A DNA stretch of 64,000 nucleotides from Microbulbifer elongatus (GCF_021165935.1 NZ_CP088953.1:620001-684000), one strand, 5' to 3'; shown: positions 1 to 9,151, counted from the first letter of the stretch. The notes: generated by a model not told the origin, from the letters alone. Made by a program: numbers and translations.

Positions 1-98
1 TTTACCGCCACCTGTATCCCCAACACTGGCATCCCCGGATCTGCGACAATGGCGAGGCACTCAGTGCCGCACTCGATCAATTCTGGGAAACCCCTTAA
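1..98 (+). CDS. C-terminal end of an unrecognised protein (partial)
   Basis: An open frame runs in from the left edge and stops at TAA 96-98. The visible 31 residues end in ALDQFWETP. It stops 6 bases before the next gene, on the same strand, so the two are probably co-transcribed. Too little is visible to name a family. Confidence 0.55.
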   Translation, partial: YRHLYPQHWHPRICDNGEALSAALDQFWETP

Positions 99-104
99 TC
101 CGCC

Positions 105-893
105 ATGGTATTAGACCGAAAGTTTTATCGCCGCAGCCCCCACCAGCGCACCGAGCAGGATAGCGGGCAACGTGTGAGCTTTGTCGATGTGCGCAAGCGT
201 TTCGACTTTCGCGGTATCAAGATCGGACGCTGGGTAACCGAGGCGGAAAAGGCCCGTGCCGCCGGACTGTTTTACGATGCGCTGGTGGATCTGATGACCA
301 TTTTGCAGGGGCCGGAATTGCTGGTATCCCTGCGCGGCACCCTCGCCTTTCAGTACGGCAGTGGCGGTCGACCGGGTATATCCGCCCACTACGAAATCGG
401 TTCGCGTACCTTTGCTCTGGCAAAAAATGCCGGCCCCGGCGCCATTGCCCACGAATGGTTTCACGCGCTGGATCACTATCTCTCGGACAAAGCCTTCAGC
501 GATGCACCCGGCAATATGTTTGCCTCCGAAGCCTGGCTGCGCGACGCTACACCCATTCCTCATCCGATCAACGATCTGCTGTTTGCCTGCTTCCGCGCGG
601 TGATGCTGGATGAAAGCGGGGAAAACCCCAGCGACCTGTTTCGCGCATCCAAGGCCGCAGACAAGGCCAACGGCTGCATCTATTACGCCGACCCCGCGGA
701 AATGTGCGCGCGCGCGTTCGAGGCGTTTGTACAGGACGCGAGTATCTCCAATAATTTTCTGGTGGCGGGGACCAAGGCAACGGAAGAGGCGAAGATGGGG
801 CTTTACCCCGGGGGAGCACAGCGGGAGCGGATCAACGCGGCCTTCCGCCGGTATTTTTCCGCACTGGGACGCGCACTTATTCAGTCCGCGTAG
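105..893 (+). CDS. CLCA_X-like putative zinc-metalloprotease-fold protein
   Basis: A 262-residue protein with no signal peptide. It carries a gluzincin-like HExxH motif (H116, E117, H120) in the context AHEWFHALDHY, followed by a second conserved stretch YYADPAEMCARAFEAF that could supply further metal or catalytic residues. This matches the CLCA_X family of proteobacterial proteins, whose function is not established. The HExxH motif is seen directly; protease activity is inferred. It follows the upstream partial gene by 6 bases and converges on the methyltransferase gene, overlapping its end by 17 bp. Confidence 0.6.
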   Translation: MVLDRKFYRRSPHQRTEQDSGQRVSFVDVRKRFDFRGIKIGRWVTEAEKARAAGLFYDALVDLMTILQGPELLVSLRGTLAFQYGSGGRPGISAHYEIGSRTFALAKNAGPGAIAHEWFHALDHYLSDKAFSDAPGNMFASEAWLRDATPIPHPINDLLFACFRAVMLDESGENPSDLFRASKAADKANGCIYYADPAEMCARAFEAFVQDASISNNFLVAGTKATEEAKMGLYPGGAQRERINAAFRRYFSALGRALIQSA

Positions 894-1575
894 AAAACCA
901 GCCGCGAATCATTCCCACCTGATAAAACGGAACGACAGGCTCAAAGCCGGCGGACTGAATGATTGCCTGCAATACCTGCGGTGTCAGCACCGCAACGTCA
1001 CGGTCGTAGACCTCGCGCATCCGTTGCACATCCTCAATGGATGTTTCTCCACCTCGCATAACCCGTATCCAGAGATCGAGCAGCTGATCCTGCGCTGTGG
1101 AATTTTCCTCCGCGCACAGATCCGTGCTCACCAGCTTGCCCGCAGGGCGCAATCGCCGTGCGATGTCGGCAAAGAAATCGGCTCGCTCGGCGCGTTCTAG
1201 AATAAACTGTGACACCAGAAATGCACTTGCGCCGTGAAACCTTTCCTTGTCTGGCAGTGATTCCACATAACCCTGATGAAACTCACAGCGGGCCGCAAAG
1301 CCCTCTGCGTTGGCATGTTGCCGGCAGATTTCAATCATGGATTCCGCGGGTTCCACCACGCTGAAGCGCCAATCGGGAAACTGGCGGGCGAGAAAGCGCA
1401 GCTCCGCGCCGGTGCCCGCGCCGACACACAGGAAGTTCGCTTCTTGTGGAAGCCCTGCCAATAGGCTCTGCATCAACAGATGCAACGCATCATTAAACAG
1501 AGCCAGTCTTTGCCACTGGATATCGTAGTTCGCTGCCTGTTGTTCGAACAGGTTTCGTATTCTTTCCCGTTGCAT
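877..1575 (-). CDS. Class I SAM-dependent methyltransferase
   Basis: About 232 residues with a Rossmann-type SAM site: motif I CVGAGTGAELRFLA, an acidic residue in VVEPAES for the ribose, and the later strand LVSTDL. Substrate unknown; the overall look is that of small-molecule methyltransferases with a C-terminal helical cap. I prefer the ATG at 1575 (MQRERIRNLF) over an upstream GTG at 1599, because nothing like a ribosome site precedes the GTG. It converges with, and overlaps by 17 bp, the CLCA_X-like gene. Confidence 0.7.
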   Translation of the reverse strand: MQRERIRNLFEQQAANYDIQWQRLALFNDALHLLMQSLLAGLPQEANFLCVGAGTGAELRFLARQFPDWRFSVVEPAESMIEICRQHANAEGFAARCEFHQGYVESLPDKERFHGASAFLVSQFILERAERADFFADIARRLRPAGKLVSTDLCAEENSTAQDQLLDLWIRVMRGGETSIEDVQRMREVYDRDVAVLTPQVLQAIIQSAGFEPVVPFYQVGMIRGWFSTRTE

Positions 1576-1617
1576 TCGGCCTACCCCGCTACTAATCACT
1601 CGCTGCAGTCAATTTTT

Positions 1618-2529
1618 TCAGAGGCCATCAAACATCAGCGAACGGTGTGCCGCGATACCGGCCATAGCGCCATCCGCCATGGCAAAGGTCACATTGCCCG
1701 CGCCGCGGGCGACATCACCACAGGCGAAGACACCTGCAACCGTTGTCGCCTGCATGGCGTCGGTCTGGATCACCGGGCCCACCGGCGTCTCCTCAAACGC
1801 GCACTCCAGCTGTTCCGCCAGCGGCATCGGGTGCTCCAGCCGCGAGGCGACAAACAGTCCGGCCAAGTCAAACTTGCGCCCGTCCGCAAGGTGTACGACA
1901 GCTCGTTCCCCGGCAATTTTTGCCACCGGTGTCTGCTCGATACACACATCGCGTAAGGAGAGCTGACGCAGCTGCTCTGCATCCGGCTCGAACGAGTCGT
2001 TGATAAAAAATACCGTCGGCCCCCAGTCCGGCAACATCAGCGCATGATGCATGGACACCTCGCCAACCCCCAACACGCCGATGGGCTGCCGTTGCAGTTC
2101 ATAGCCGTGGCAATAAGGGCAGTGAAAAACCGAGGTGCCCCAGCGTTCCTGTAAACCGGGTACCTCGGGTAACACATCGCGCACCCCGGTGGCGAGGATC
2201 AGGCGCGCCGCCTGGTAGCGCTTACCTTCATGGGTGATCAGATGAAAACCATCGCCCGCTTTATCCACAGACTCCACCGTTGCCTCCACCCAGCTGACGG
2301 TCGGGTACTCCCACAATTCTGCGCGGCCATCTTCGGCGATTTCCGCCGGCGCACGACCATCCTGACCGAGCACCCCATGCGCATGTGCGGCAAAGCGATT
2401 GCGTCGCTGACCGCCATCCACCACCAGTACCCTGCGGTGCCCCCGCGCCAGTTGCATGGCTGCACTCATGCCGGCGTAACTACCGCCGACAATCGCTACG
2501 TCAAACTCAGTCCCATCAATCGTCGCCAT
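1618..2529 (-). CDS. NAD(P)/FAD-dependent oxidoreductase, thioredoxin-reductase-like
   Basis: A 303-residue flavoprotein. The N-terminal FAD-binding dinucleotide motif is VGGSYAGMSAAMQLA, there is a central redox-active CPYC pair in FHCPYCHGYEL, an NAD(P)H-binding GVLGVGEVS, and a C-terminal FAD-contact motif GVFACGDVARG. This is the low-molecular-weight thioredoxin reductase fold (compare CATC in TrxB), but such proteins may reduce partners other than thioredoxin. The start codon lies inside the 3' end of the upstream Rrf2 gene, so translation is probably coupled. A GAGGAA ribosome site stands 8 bases before ATG 2529. Confidence 0.8.
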   Translation of the reverse strand: MATIDGTEFDVAIVGGSYAGMSAAMQLARGHRRVLVVDGGQRRNRFAAHAHGVLGQDGRAPAEIAEDGRAELWEYPTVSWVEATVESVDKAGDGFHLITHEGKRYQAARLILATGVRDVLPEVPGLQERWGTSVFHCPYCHGYELQRQPIGVLGVGEVSMHHALMLPDWGPTVFFINDSFEPDAEQLRQLSLRDVCIEQTPVAKIAGERAVVHLADGRKFDLAGLFVASRLEHPMPLAEQLECAFEETPVGPVIQTDAMQATTVAGVFACGDVARGAGNVTFAMADGAMAGIAAHRSLMFDGL

Positions 2530-3007
2530 CACTACAGTTCCTCATATGGGCGGCCTCACTCAGTGCCTGCTGGGTAATGCCACGCTGATCCAGTCGCTGG
2601 TGAAAATCCCGGCTCAGTGACGCCAGGGTGATTTGCTGAAACTGGGATAACAGCAGTGCCTCGGCCGCCTCAAACGCTTCACCCATGGCACTGTTCACCG
2701 CCTGCTCCACCAGACAACCGGGGGCTTCGGTGCGGTGCCCGAGGGCCAGAACACCGGGTGCGCCCAGCGCCAGGTGGATGTCGTAGAGGGTGACGCTTGC
2801 CAGGTCTTTGGCCAGTCGCCAGCCGCCGCCGTGGCCTTTTTCCGAGTGCACCAGTCCCTCCTTGCGGAGCCCCGCCAGGATGCGGCGGATCACCACAGGA
2901 TTGGTCTGCATCATGCCCGCCAGGGCCTCGGAGGTAAGGGGCCCATCGAACTCCGCCATATGCAGAAGTACGTGGAGTACCCCGCTCAGTCTGCTGTCTC
3001 TTTTCAT
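2516..3007 (-). CDS. Rrf2-family transcriptional regulator
   Basis: Starting at ATG 3007 gives a 163-residue protein (MKRDSRLSGVLHVLLHMAEF) with the Rrf2 winged helix and the wing sequence KGHGGGWRLAKD. The three clustered cysteines that hold the Fe-S centre in IscR and NsrR are missing; only isolated cysteines remain. It is therefore more like the cluster-free YwnA/HypR-type regulators, some of which sense thiol or quinone stress. It is the first gene of a two-gene operon with the flavoprotein and probably regulates it. Its start codon sits inside a 7+7 bp inverted repeat. Confidence 0.8.
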   Translation of the reverse strand: MKRDSRLSGVLHVLLHMAEFDGPLTSEALAGMMQTNPVVIRRILAGLRKEGLVHSEKGHGGGWRLAKDLASVTLYDIHLALGAPGVLALGHRTEAPGCLVEQAVNSAMGEAFEAAEALLLSQFQQITLASLSRDFHQRLDQRGITQQALSEAAHMRNCSDGDD

Positions 3008-3027
3008 GTAACTCACAATATTACATG
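3005..3027 (-). promoter_or_regulatory. Candidate Rrf2 autoregulatory operator
   Basis: A perfect inverted repeat, CATGTAA (3005-3011) and TTACATG (3021-3027), with a 9-base spacer overlaps the start codon of the Rrf2 gene. Rrf2 proteins commonly bind imperfect palindromes of this length at their own promoter. The repeat is seen; the function is inferred. Confidence 0.5.
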
Positions 3028-3191
3028 AAATGGCCGCGCGCAACTCTGCCTGCCCAGTCAGCTTTCTCCGGCTGTGGGGTTTGCGGGTCGGGTGCGAGGT
3101 GATAGGAGTCCGGGGTATGGCGGATGCGCGGAGCCGGGAACGCATCCAGGGAAGTTCGGGCCCCCGTGAGACGGGGACCCGTGGAGTCAGG

Positions 3192-4982
3192 TTAGCGGCT
3201 GTGTTGTACGATAAAACGCGCCATCTGCCGCTCCAGCAACGCCATCGGTACGGCACCATTCGCCAGGACTGCGTCGTGGAAAGCGCGCAGATCAAATTGA
3301 TCCCCTAACTGTTGTTCCGCTTTTTTGCGCAGCTCGCGAATTCTGATCTCTCCCATCTTGTAGGACAGCGCCTGCCCCGGCCAGGAGATATAGCGGTCCA
3401 CTTCCGCGCGTACGTTGCCTTCCGACAGAGAGGTGTTTTCCGCGAGATAGTCCAGCGCCTGCTGGCGAGTCCAGCCCTGGGAGTGGATACCGGTGTCGAT
3501 CACCAGGCGCGCAGCGCGCCACATTTCGTAGCTCAGGCGGCCAAACTGCTGATAGGGGGTATCGTACACCCCCATCTCCACACCCAGGCGCTCGGTGTAC
3601 AGCGCCCAACCCTCGCCAAACGCACTCAGATACAGGTTCTTACGGAAATTGGGCACATTCTCCAATTCAAGAGAAAGTGCGCCCTGCAAGTGGTGACCGG
3701 GTACCGCCTCGTGCAGGGTCAGCGCGACCAGTTCGTAAAGCGGGCGCTGATCCAGGGCGTAGGTGTTCACCCAATAGGCGCCGCCACGGGTTCCGCCGAT
3801 GGCAGCGGGGTTGTAGGAAGCGGTGGTGTAGTTGGGCGCGATTTCATCGGGTACCGGCACCACACCGTAGGGCAGGCGCGGCAATTTGCCGAAAAACTCC
3901 GGCAGACGGTAATCGATTTTTTTTGCGATATAGGAGGCTTCTTTCAACAGTTCTTCCGGAGTTTTGGCATAGAACTGGGGGTCAGTGCGCAGGAATTCGG
4001 TGAATTCCTCAAAGCTGCCATCGAAGCCACTGTCTTCGATCAGCTGGCTCATTTCATTGCGAATACGTTTGACTTCCGCCAGGCCAATCTTGTGAATCTC
4101 CGCCGGATCCATATCCAGGGTGACGTAAGTGCGGATGGCATGGCGGTAATAGTCCTCGCCACCGGGCAGTTGCTCAGCGCCGAGACTGTCCGTTGCGGCG
4201 TCCATGTAATCGCCCTCAAGAAAAGTGGCCACGCGATCAAATGCGGGAATGGCCTGCTCGCGGATCGCCCGCTTGCCCGCCTCGCGCAATCGCTGCCTGT
4301 CGCTTTCAGAGAAGCTTTCGGGAAATTTTTTGAATGGGTCGTACAGGCTGCTCTTGGTCGGATCCTCGTACACCTGAGCACGTACAGTGGGTGCGATACC
4401 CTCCACAACGATCTTTGGCAGCACAAAGCCATCGTCGATACCTGCGCGCATATTCGCAATATTTTCGTCAAAGAAACGTCCCGTTTCCTTGATCCGCTGA
4501 ATGTAGTTCTCGTAGTCCGACACCTGCGGCATATTGAGGCCACGACTGGCACTGAGTGCGGTATTCCAGAAACTGTAAAAGGTGTTGACCGGGATGCGCG
4601 CCAGATAGAGCGCATTGGATTCAATCGAGTTGTTCAGCACCCACAGCAGCAAATCCCGGTTGACCTGGGCATCCGCATCCAGCTGACCCCCGTCGATCTT
4701 TTCCAGTCGCGCGACGAACTGCTTTTCTGCATTCAGCCGGCGCGCGCGATCTTTTTCGGAAACACCTGGCAGACGATCGTTATAGCGCCTGTCACCCATG
4801 CGGCTGGCACTGGTGGGATTTTCTCGCAGATAATATTGCCAGTGGTCATCGATCACCCGCTGTAACCGATCACCGGGAGAGTCCGCCCAGGCTGACGAAA
4901 CCAGAAACCCGAAACAGGTCATCAGCAGCAGAAAATAACCATGCCGGCTTAGCGAACGTCTTGCGATTGATGGTCTTGCCAT
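3192..4982 (-). CDS. DUF885 family secreted putative metallopeptidase
   Basis: A 596-residue protein with an N-terminal signal peptide (positive start, hydrophobic YFLLLMTCFGFLVSSAWA, cleavage near residue 33). The diagnostic segment is LTLHEAVPGHHLQGAL around residue 425, an HExxxGHH-type metal site, followed by FGEGWALYTERLG, both typical of DUF885. Members are periplasmic or secreted and have been assigned peptidase-like activity by fold only. The ATG at 4982 has a GGGAG ribosome site. It is transcribed alone as far as visible. Confidence 0.8.
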   Translation of the reverse strand: MARPSIARRSLSRHGYFLLLMTCFGFLVSSAWADSPGDRLQRVIDDHWQYYLRENPTSASRMGDRRYNDRLPGVSEKDRARRLNAEKQFVARLEKIDGGQLDADAQVNRDLLLWVLNNSIESNALYLARIPVNTFYSFWNTALSASRGLNMPQVSDYENYIQRIKETGRFFDENIANMRAGIDDGFVLPKIVVEGIAPTVRAQVYEDPTKSSLYDPFKKFPESFSESDRQRLREAGKRAIREQAIPAFDRVATFLEGDYMDAATDSLGAEQLPGGEDYYRHAIRTYVTLDMDPAEIHKIGLAEVKRIRNEMSQLIEDSGFDGSFEEFTEFLRTDPQFYAKTPEELLKEASYIAKKIDYRLPEFFGKLPRLPYGVVPVPDEIAPNYTTASYNPAAIGGTRGGAYWVNTYALDQRPLYELVALTLHEAVPGHHLQGALSLELENVPNFRKNLYLSAFGEGWALYTERLGVEMGVYDTPYQQFGRLSYEMWRAARLVIDTGIHSQGWTRQQALDYLAENTSLSEGNVRAEVDRYISWPGQALSYKMGEIRIRELRKKAEQQLGDQFDLRAFHDAVLANGAVPMALLERQMARFIVQHSR

Positions 4983-5138
4983 TGAGGATCTCCCGGACGG
5001 TAATGCTTAGCTATTGGCCATAGGCCAGCCGCCAACCATACCACGGGATGGTGCCACACTACCGGCGGTTCACCGGGCTGGGCGGGGATCCACCGCATCG
5101 CGCGAGATCAGAACCGGGGCGGCTTCCCCGCTCCCGGG

Positions 5139-6221
5139 CTACTTCACGGTTCCAAAATAGTCTTCCCGCAGATCCATGATCAGACCCTGTTCATGGGCGG
5201 CGATGATTTCGATGCTCAGCGGGCGGGCGAGAGAACTTCCTTTCGGTACTGCAAACGCATACTTGTCCGGATTGAACAGTTTGCCCACCAGGCGCAATCC
5301 GAGCTCGGGATTGTTGAAGGCAAAATAGGCGAGCACCGGGCTGTCTCCCACAATGGCGTCAACCTCGCCGGCGTGCAACGCGGCCACCGCCTGTTCGGTA
5401 CTGTCAAATCCGTGGGTACTGATGCCGTTTTCCCGTATATATTCCTCCGCCACACTACCGGCAAGCACGCCCACGGTTTTTCCCGGCAGATCCCGCAGCC
5501 CGTTAATCTGGGAAGTCAACGCAAGTGAGGTCATCACGCTGGTGATCGATGCGGTAATAAAGGACACCACGGCGACCCCGCACACCAGCCAGATGCCCGC
5601 CCAGATTTTTCCCACCCAGCCAAACAGGTTTTTGCGCTGCGCATTTCCGGAAGTTGCGATGGACATCACCGAGTAAAAGCTCTCGGCCAGTCCGTCACGC
5701 CAGCGACGGGGAAACTCACGATCAAACTTGCGGTAGAACAGGGTAAACGCGAGCGTCGCCAGAACAATGACCCCCAGAATCCAGAGGTAGCTGGCCAGCA
5801 TTCCGGTCTTCTTCAGTCCCTGTAAAATATCCGAAATACTGGTGCGTCGTTTTTTTCCCACCATTACCCGCAGCCCCGCATCAAACCACGGTTGGGTAAA
5901 GTCGATCTTGCGCGCGCGGGCCTCGGTAATTGTCAGATTGGTGACCGCCACATCTATCTCACCCCGGTGTACGCCGTCTACCAGACTTTTAATATCTTTA
6001 TACACGCGGTATTGGGAACTGAGATTCTGCTTTTGGGAAATATTCTCCCAGAGCTCCACGGACATCCCCGAAAGTTTTTCCCCTTCCTGCATGACAAACG
6101 GCGGGCTCAGATAGACACCTACATTCACCTGCCTGGTATTGCCGCCACCCTGGCCATACGCCTGTATAGCCGCCGACCACAACAGAAAGAGACCTATGCA
6201 GAACCCTGGTGGTTTTCCCAT
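5139..6221 (-). CDS. Ionotropic-glutamate-receptor-like ligand-gated channel (GluR0 type)
   Basis: About 360 residues: signal peptide (1-24), then the first lobe of a periplasmic amino-acid-binding domain (VNVGVYLSPPFV to the KIDFTQPWFDAG motif near residue 120), a transmembrane helix (about 143-163), a re-entrant pore-like segment (ESFYSVMSIATSGN), a second long transmembrane helix (WAGIWLVCGVAVVSFITASIT), and then the second lobe (LRDLPGKTVGVLAGS, VDAIVGDSPVL). A solute-binding domain split by a two-helix pore module is the architecture of Synechocystis GluR0. The pore loop lacks a canonical TVGYG potassium filter. Ligand and ion are unknown. A plain solute-binding protein would not contain the membrane module. 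Confidence 0.75.
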   Translation of the reverse strand: MGKPPGFCIGLFLLWSAAIQAYGQGGGNTRQVNVGVYLSPPFVMQEGEKLSGMSVELWENISQKQNLSSQYRVYKDIKSLVDGVHRGEIDVAVTNLTITEARARKIDFTQPWFDAGLRVMVGKKRRTSISDILQGLKKTGMLASYLWILGVIVLATLAFTLFYRKFDREFPRRWRDGLAESFYSVMSIATSGNAQRKNLFGWVGKIWAGIWLVCGVAVVSFITASITSVMTSLALTSQINGLRDLPGKTVGVLAGSVAEEYIRENGISTHGFDSTEQAVAALHAGEVDAIVGDSPVLAYFAFNNPELGLRLVGKLFNPDKYAFAVPKGSSLARPLSIEIIAAHEQGLIMDLREDYFGTVK

Positions 6222-6385
6222 CAAAAGAAATTACCCTGTACTGTAGAATGCGCACCAGAACAGCATAGAACATGCGTGTTTGTATCGGCTGGCAGGGGAA
6301 AAGTGGTGCACCGTGAAGGGCCAAAGCGGAAAAGCGCGCACCTCTGCCCATCAAACCATGGCCCATCAATCCGCGGAATCGAACC

Positions 6386-7234
6386 TTGAAAGATTTAACG
6401 GTCGCCGCCCTGCAAATGGTCAGTGGCGAAGACGTGGCAGCGAACCTGGCACAGGGCTATCGCCTGGCACAAAAAGCCGCAAGCGAGGGCGCGGAAATCG
6501 CCTTGCTGCCGGAAAACTTCGCCCACCTGGCGGACCAGGGAAGCTATTCCGCAGCAGAAACCTTCGCCAGTGGTGACGCCTGCCCGCAGCAACAACCTAT
6601 ACAGCACGCAGTACAACACTGGGCACGGGAGTTGGGAATCTGGCTGATCGCTGGCGCGACGCCACTGCTGGACAGGCCGAACGGACAGCCCACAGCGGGA
6701 CGACGCTGTCGTTCCGCCTGCCTGGTGTACGACAACCACGGCCGCCTGCACGCCCGCTACGACAAGATACACCTGTTTGATGTGGACGTTGACGACGCGG
6801 CGGGCCGTTATCGGGAATCCAACAGCATCGAACCCGGTGACGCTCCCTGCACCATCTCCACGCCATTTGGGAAGCTCGGCCTGAGCATTTGCTTTGATCT
6901 ACGTTTTCCCGAGCTGTATCGCACACTTGCGTCCGCCGGTGCCGAGGTAATCGTAGTGCCCGCCGCATTTACCCACGCCACCGGGCAGGCGCACTGGCTG
7001 ACGCTGCTGAAGGCACGGGCCATTGAAAATGGCTGCTATGTCATAGCGGCCAATCAGGGGGGCCAACATTCCGCCAAGCGCCATACCTGGGGCCACTCGG
7101 TGATCATCGACCCCTGGGGCGATGTTCTGGCGGAAGCGGGCGAAGGGGAAGCAGTCATTACTGCTACCCTGAGTAGCACAACGCTTGAAAAGGTGCGCCG
7201 GAATATGCCACTGCTGTCCATGCGGCGACTGTGA
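6386..7234 (+). CDS. Carbon-nitrogen hydrolase (nitrilase superfamily, Nit1/Nit2-like)
   Basis: A 282-residue cytoplasmic amidohydrolase with the Glu-Lys-Cys triad visible: E43 in LPENFAH, K127 in YDKIHLFD and C169 in SICFDLRFPE. The last motif and the length fit the Nit1/Nit2 branch, whose members clean up deaminated glutathione or omega-amides. The start is TTG at 6386; no in-frame ATG lies nearby upstream, and the resulting N-terminus (MKDLTVAALQM) is the family's normal one. Followed after about 145 bases by the FrnE-like gene on the same strand. Confidence 0.85.
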   Translation: MKDLTVAALQMVSGEDVAANLAQGYRLAQKAASEGAEIALLPENFAHLADQGSYSAAETFASGDACPQQQPIQHAVQHWARELGIWLIAGATPLLDRPNGQPTAGRRCRSACLVYDNHGRLHARYDKIHLFDVDVDDAAGRYRESNSIEPGDAPCTISTPFGKLGLSICFDLRFPELYRTLASAGAEVIVVPAAFTHATGQAHWLTLLKARAIENGCYVIAANQGGQHSAKRHTWGHSVIIDPWGDVLAEAGEGEAVITATLSSTTLEKVRRNMPLLSMRRL

Positions 7235-7380
7235 AAACGGTCGCCTCCGTTTCTACAATCAATGGCGGATGACCATGTCAGCGGTCACCGTTAAGCGACG
7301 GACTTACTGGACCGCCCAGCCATATCAATACGGTCACGCCCAAACCTATTGCACAACACACCCCATGAAAGGCGACCTCC

Positions 7381-8025
7381 ATGCAAAAACTTTCTCTACG
7401 TATCGATATTGTTTCCGATGTCGTCTGCCCCTGGTGTGTCATCGGCTACTACCGGTTGCAGAAGGCGTTGAATGACTTCACAGACACCGTTGAACCGACC
7501 ATCAACTGGCTCCCCTTCGAACTGAATCCGGACATGCCCACCGAAGGGCAGAATCTACGGGAGCACATTGCCGAAAAATACGGTACAACACCCGAAGAGA
7601 GCATCGCAGCCCGTAAGCAGCTCACGGCCCTCGGCGCCGATGTGGGTTTCACCTTCGACTACTTTGACGATATGCGTATGGTCAACACATTCCATGCGCA
7701 TCAATTGCTGCACTGGGCAGCAAACGAAGGAAAGCAGAACGCGTTAAGCCTGCAGCTTTTCGAGGCATTTTTTAGTCAGCGCAAAGACGTCAGCAGTTTT
7801 GATGTGCTGATTGCCGCCGCGGACAAGGTAGGACTCAACACCTATGCCGCCCGCGACGTGTTGGCAAAGCAGACTTATGCAGACGAGGTGCGTCAGCTGG
7901 AACGGGCCATTGTGGATAAAGGTGTACATGGCGTGCCGCTATTTATCTTCAATGGCGAACACGTAATCAGTGGTGCCCAGGAGATAGCGGCAATCAAGGG
8001 GGTGCTTCAGCAGTTTCTGCAATAA
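7381..8025 (+). CDS. DsbA-family oxidoreductase, FrnE-like
   Basis: A 214-residue protein without signal peptide, so cytoplasmic. Thioredoxin-fold strand IDIVSDVVCPWC with the redox pair C16-C19, a helical insertion, and the cis-proline loop GVHGVPLFIF near the C-terminus. This is the FrnE/2-hydroxychromene-2-carboxylate isomerase branch of DsbA proteins, linked to oxidative stress handling or polyketide chemistry in other bacteria. Not the periplasmic DsbA, which is at 47.5 kb. Ends before a strong bidirectional terminator. Confidence 0.8.
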   Translation: MQKLSLRIDIVSDVVCPWCVIGYYRLQKALNDFTDTVEPTINWLPFELNPDMPTEGQNLREHIAEKYGTTPEESIAARKQLTALGADVGFTFDYFDDMRMVNTFHAHQLLHWAANEGKQNALSLQLFEAFFSQRKDVSSFDVLIAAADKVGLNTYAARDVLAKQTYADEVRQLERAIVDKGVHGVPLFIFNGEHVISGAQEIAAIKGVLQQFLQ

Positions 8026-8062
8026 CCTGCAAGTAAGTTCACGCAGCTTAGAAAATGGATTC

Positions 8063-8098
8063 CACAAAAAAGGCCATCACAGGATGGCCTTTTTTGTG
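8063..8098. terminator. Bidirectional intrinsic terminator
   Basis: Stem GGCCATC (8072-8078), loop ACAG, stem GATGGCC (8083-8089), flanked by A6 on the left and T6 on the right, so it works in both directions. It serves the convergent FrnE-like gene (+) and the fumarylacetoacetase-like gene (-). Confidence 0.9.
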
Positions 8099-8116
8099 AT
8101 TAGGGTGTCTTTCAGC

Positions 8117-9124
8117 TTACGCCTGTTCTACAACCTGCTCGATACGACCGAAAATCGACTGGCCGCGCTCATCCAGCATTTCGATGGCAATCCGGTCACC
8201 GAACTGCATAAACGCCGTGCTCGGTTTACCGCTCTGGATGGTTTCGATCATGCGGATCTCGGCGATACAGCTGTAACCCACACCACCCTCTTTCACCGGT
8301 TTACCCGGGCCGCCATCGAGCTTGTTCGACACGGTGCCGGAGCCGATGATGGTGCCGGCACCCAGTGGGCGGGTTTTGGCGGCGTGGGCGATCAGTTGAC
8401 CGAAATGGAAGGTCATATCAATACCCGCGTTGGGCTCGCCAAATTTTTCACCGTTCAGCTCGGAAACCAGCGGCAGGTGCAGCTTGCCGTCTTTCCAGTT
8501 GTCACCCAGCTGCTCGGGAGTGACACACACCGGCGAGAAGGCGCTGGACGGCTTGGACTGATAAAAACCGAAGCCCTTGGACAACTCGTTGGGAATCAGA
8601 CCGCGCAGGGAAACGTCGTTGACCAGCATGACCAGTTTGATGTGCTTCAGCGCATCTCCCGGCGAAACGCCCATGGGTACGTCGTCGGTAATCACTGCGA
8701 TCTCGGCTTCGAAGTCGATGCCAAAGCCTTCGGACTGCGGCATTTTGACCGGCTCGCGGGGTGCGAGGAAGGTGTCGGAACCGCCCTGATACATCAGTGG
8801 GTCCGTCCAGAAGCTTTCCGGCATTTCGGCGTTGCGCGCCTTGCGCACCAGCTCCACGTGATTGACGTAGGCTGAGCCATCCGCCCAGTGGTAAGCCCGC
8901 GGCAGAGGTGAGTGACATTGGGTCTGGTCGAATGGGGTCCCTGCGGTTTCGCCGTTGTTGAGTTGTTTTTGCAGATCTTCCAGTTGCGGAGAAACGCTCG
9001 CCCAGTTATCCAGGGCGTGTTGCAACGTAGGGGCAATTTCACTGGCGTCCGCCATGCGGGCCAGGTCATCGCTGACCACGACGAGTTTGCCGTCGCGGCC
9101 GCTTTTCAGGCTGGCTAACTTCAC
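8117..9124 (-). CDS. Fumarylacetoacetate hydrolase family protein
   Basis: A 335-residue FAH-fold protein, the length of the bacterial single-chain enzymes that split fumarylacetoacetate to fumarate and acetoacetate at the end of tyrosine breakdown. Family signatures include GFGIDFEAEIAVITDD, NDVSLRGL, FQ-type motif FYQSKPSSAF and IGSGTVSNK. I place the start at GTG 9124 (VKLASLKSGRDG) because GAGGAAGG stands just before it; an upstream in-frame ATG at 9145 would put that ribosome site inside the gene. Third gene of the hppD operon. Confidence 0.85.
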   Translation of the reverse strand: MKLASLKSGRDGKLVVVSDDLARMADASEIAPTLQHALDNWASVSPQLEDLQKQLNNGETAGTPFDQTQCHSPLPRAYHWADGSAYVNHVELVRKARNAEMPESFWTDPLMYQGGSDTFLAPREPVKMPQSEGFGIDFEAEIAVITDDVPMGVSPGDALKHIKLVMLVNDVSLRGLIPNELSKGFGFYQSKPSSAFSPVCVTPEQLGDNWKDGKLHLPLVSELNGEKFGEPNAGIDMTFHFGQLIAHAAKTRPLGAGTIIGSGTVSNKLDGGPGKPVKEGGVGYSCIAEIRMIETIQSGKPSTAFMQFGDRIAIEMLDERGQSIFGRIEQVVEQA

Positions 9125-9151
9125 TGTGCCTTCCTCTTTGAACAAATGAAT

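Noticed and set aside
2516..3295. Longer 259-codon version of the Rrf2 gene
   Set aside because: The N-terminal 96 codons show no Rrf2 similarity; the winged helix begins right at ATG 3007.
3312..4865. 517-codon open frame antisense to the DUF885 gene
   Set aside because: Shadow frame of a GC-rich gene; the DUF885 protein on the other strand has a signal peptide and family motifs, while this frame has none.
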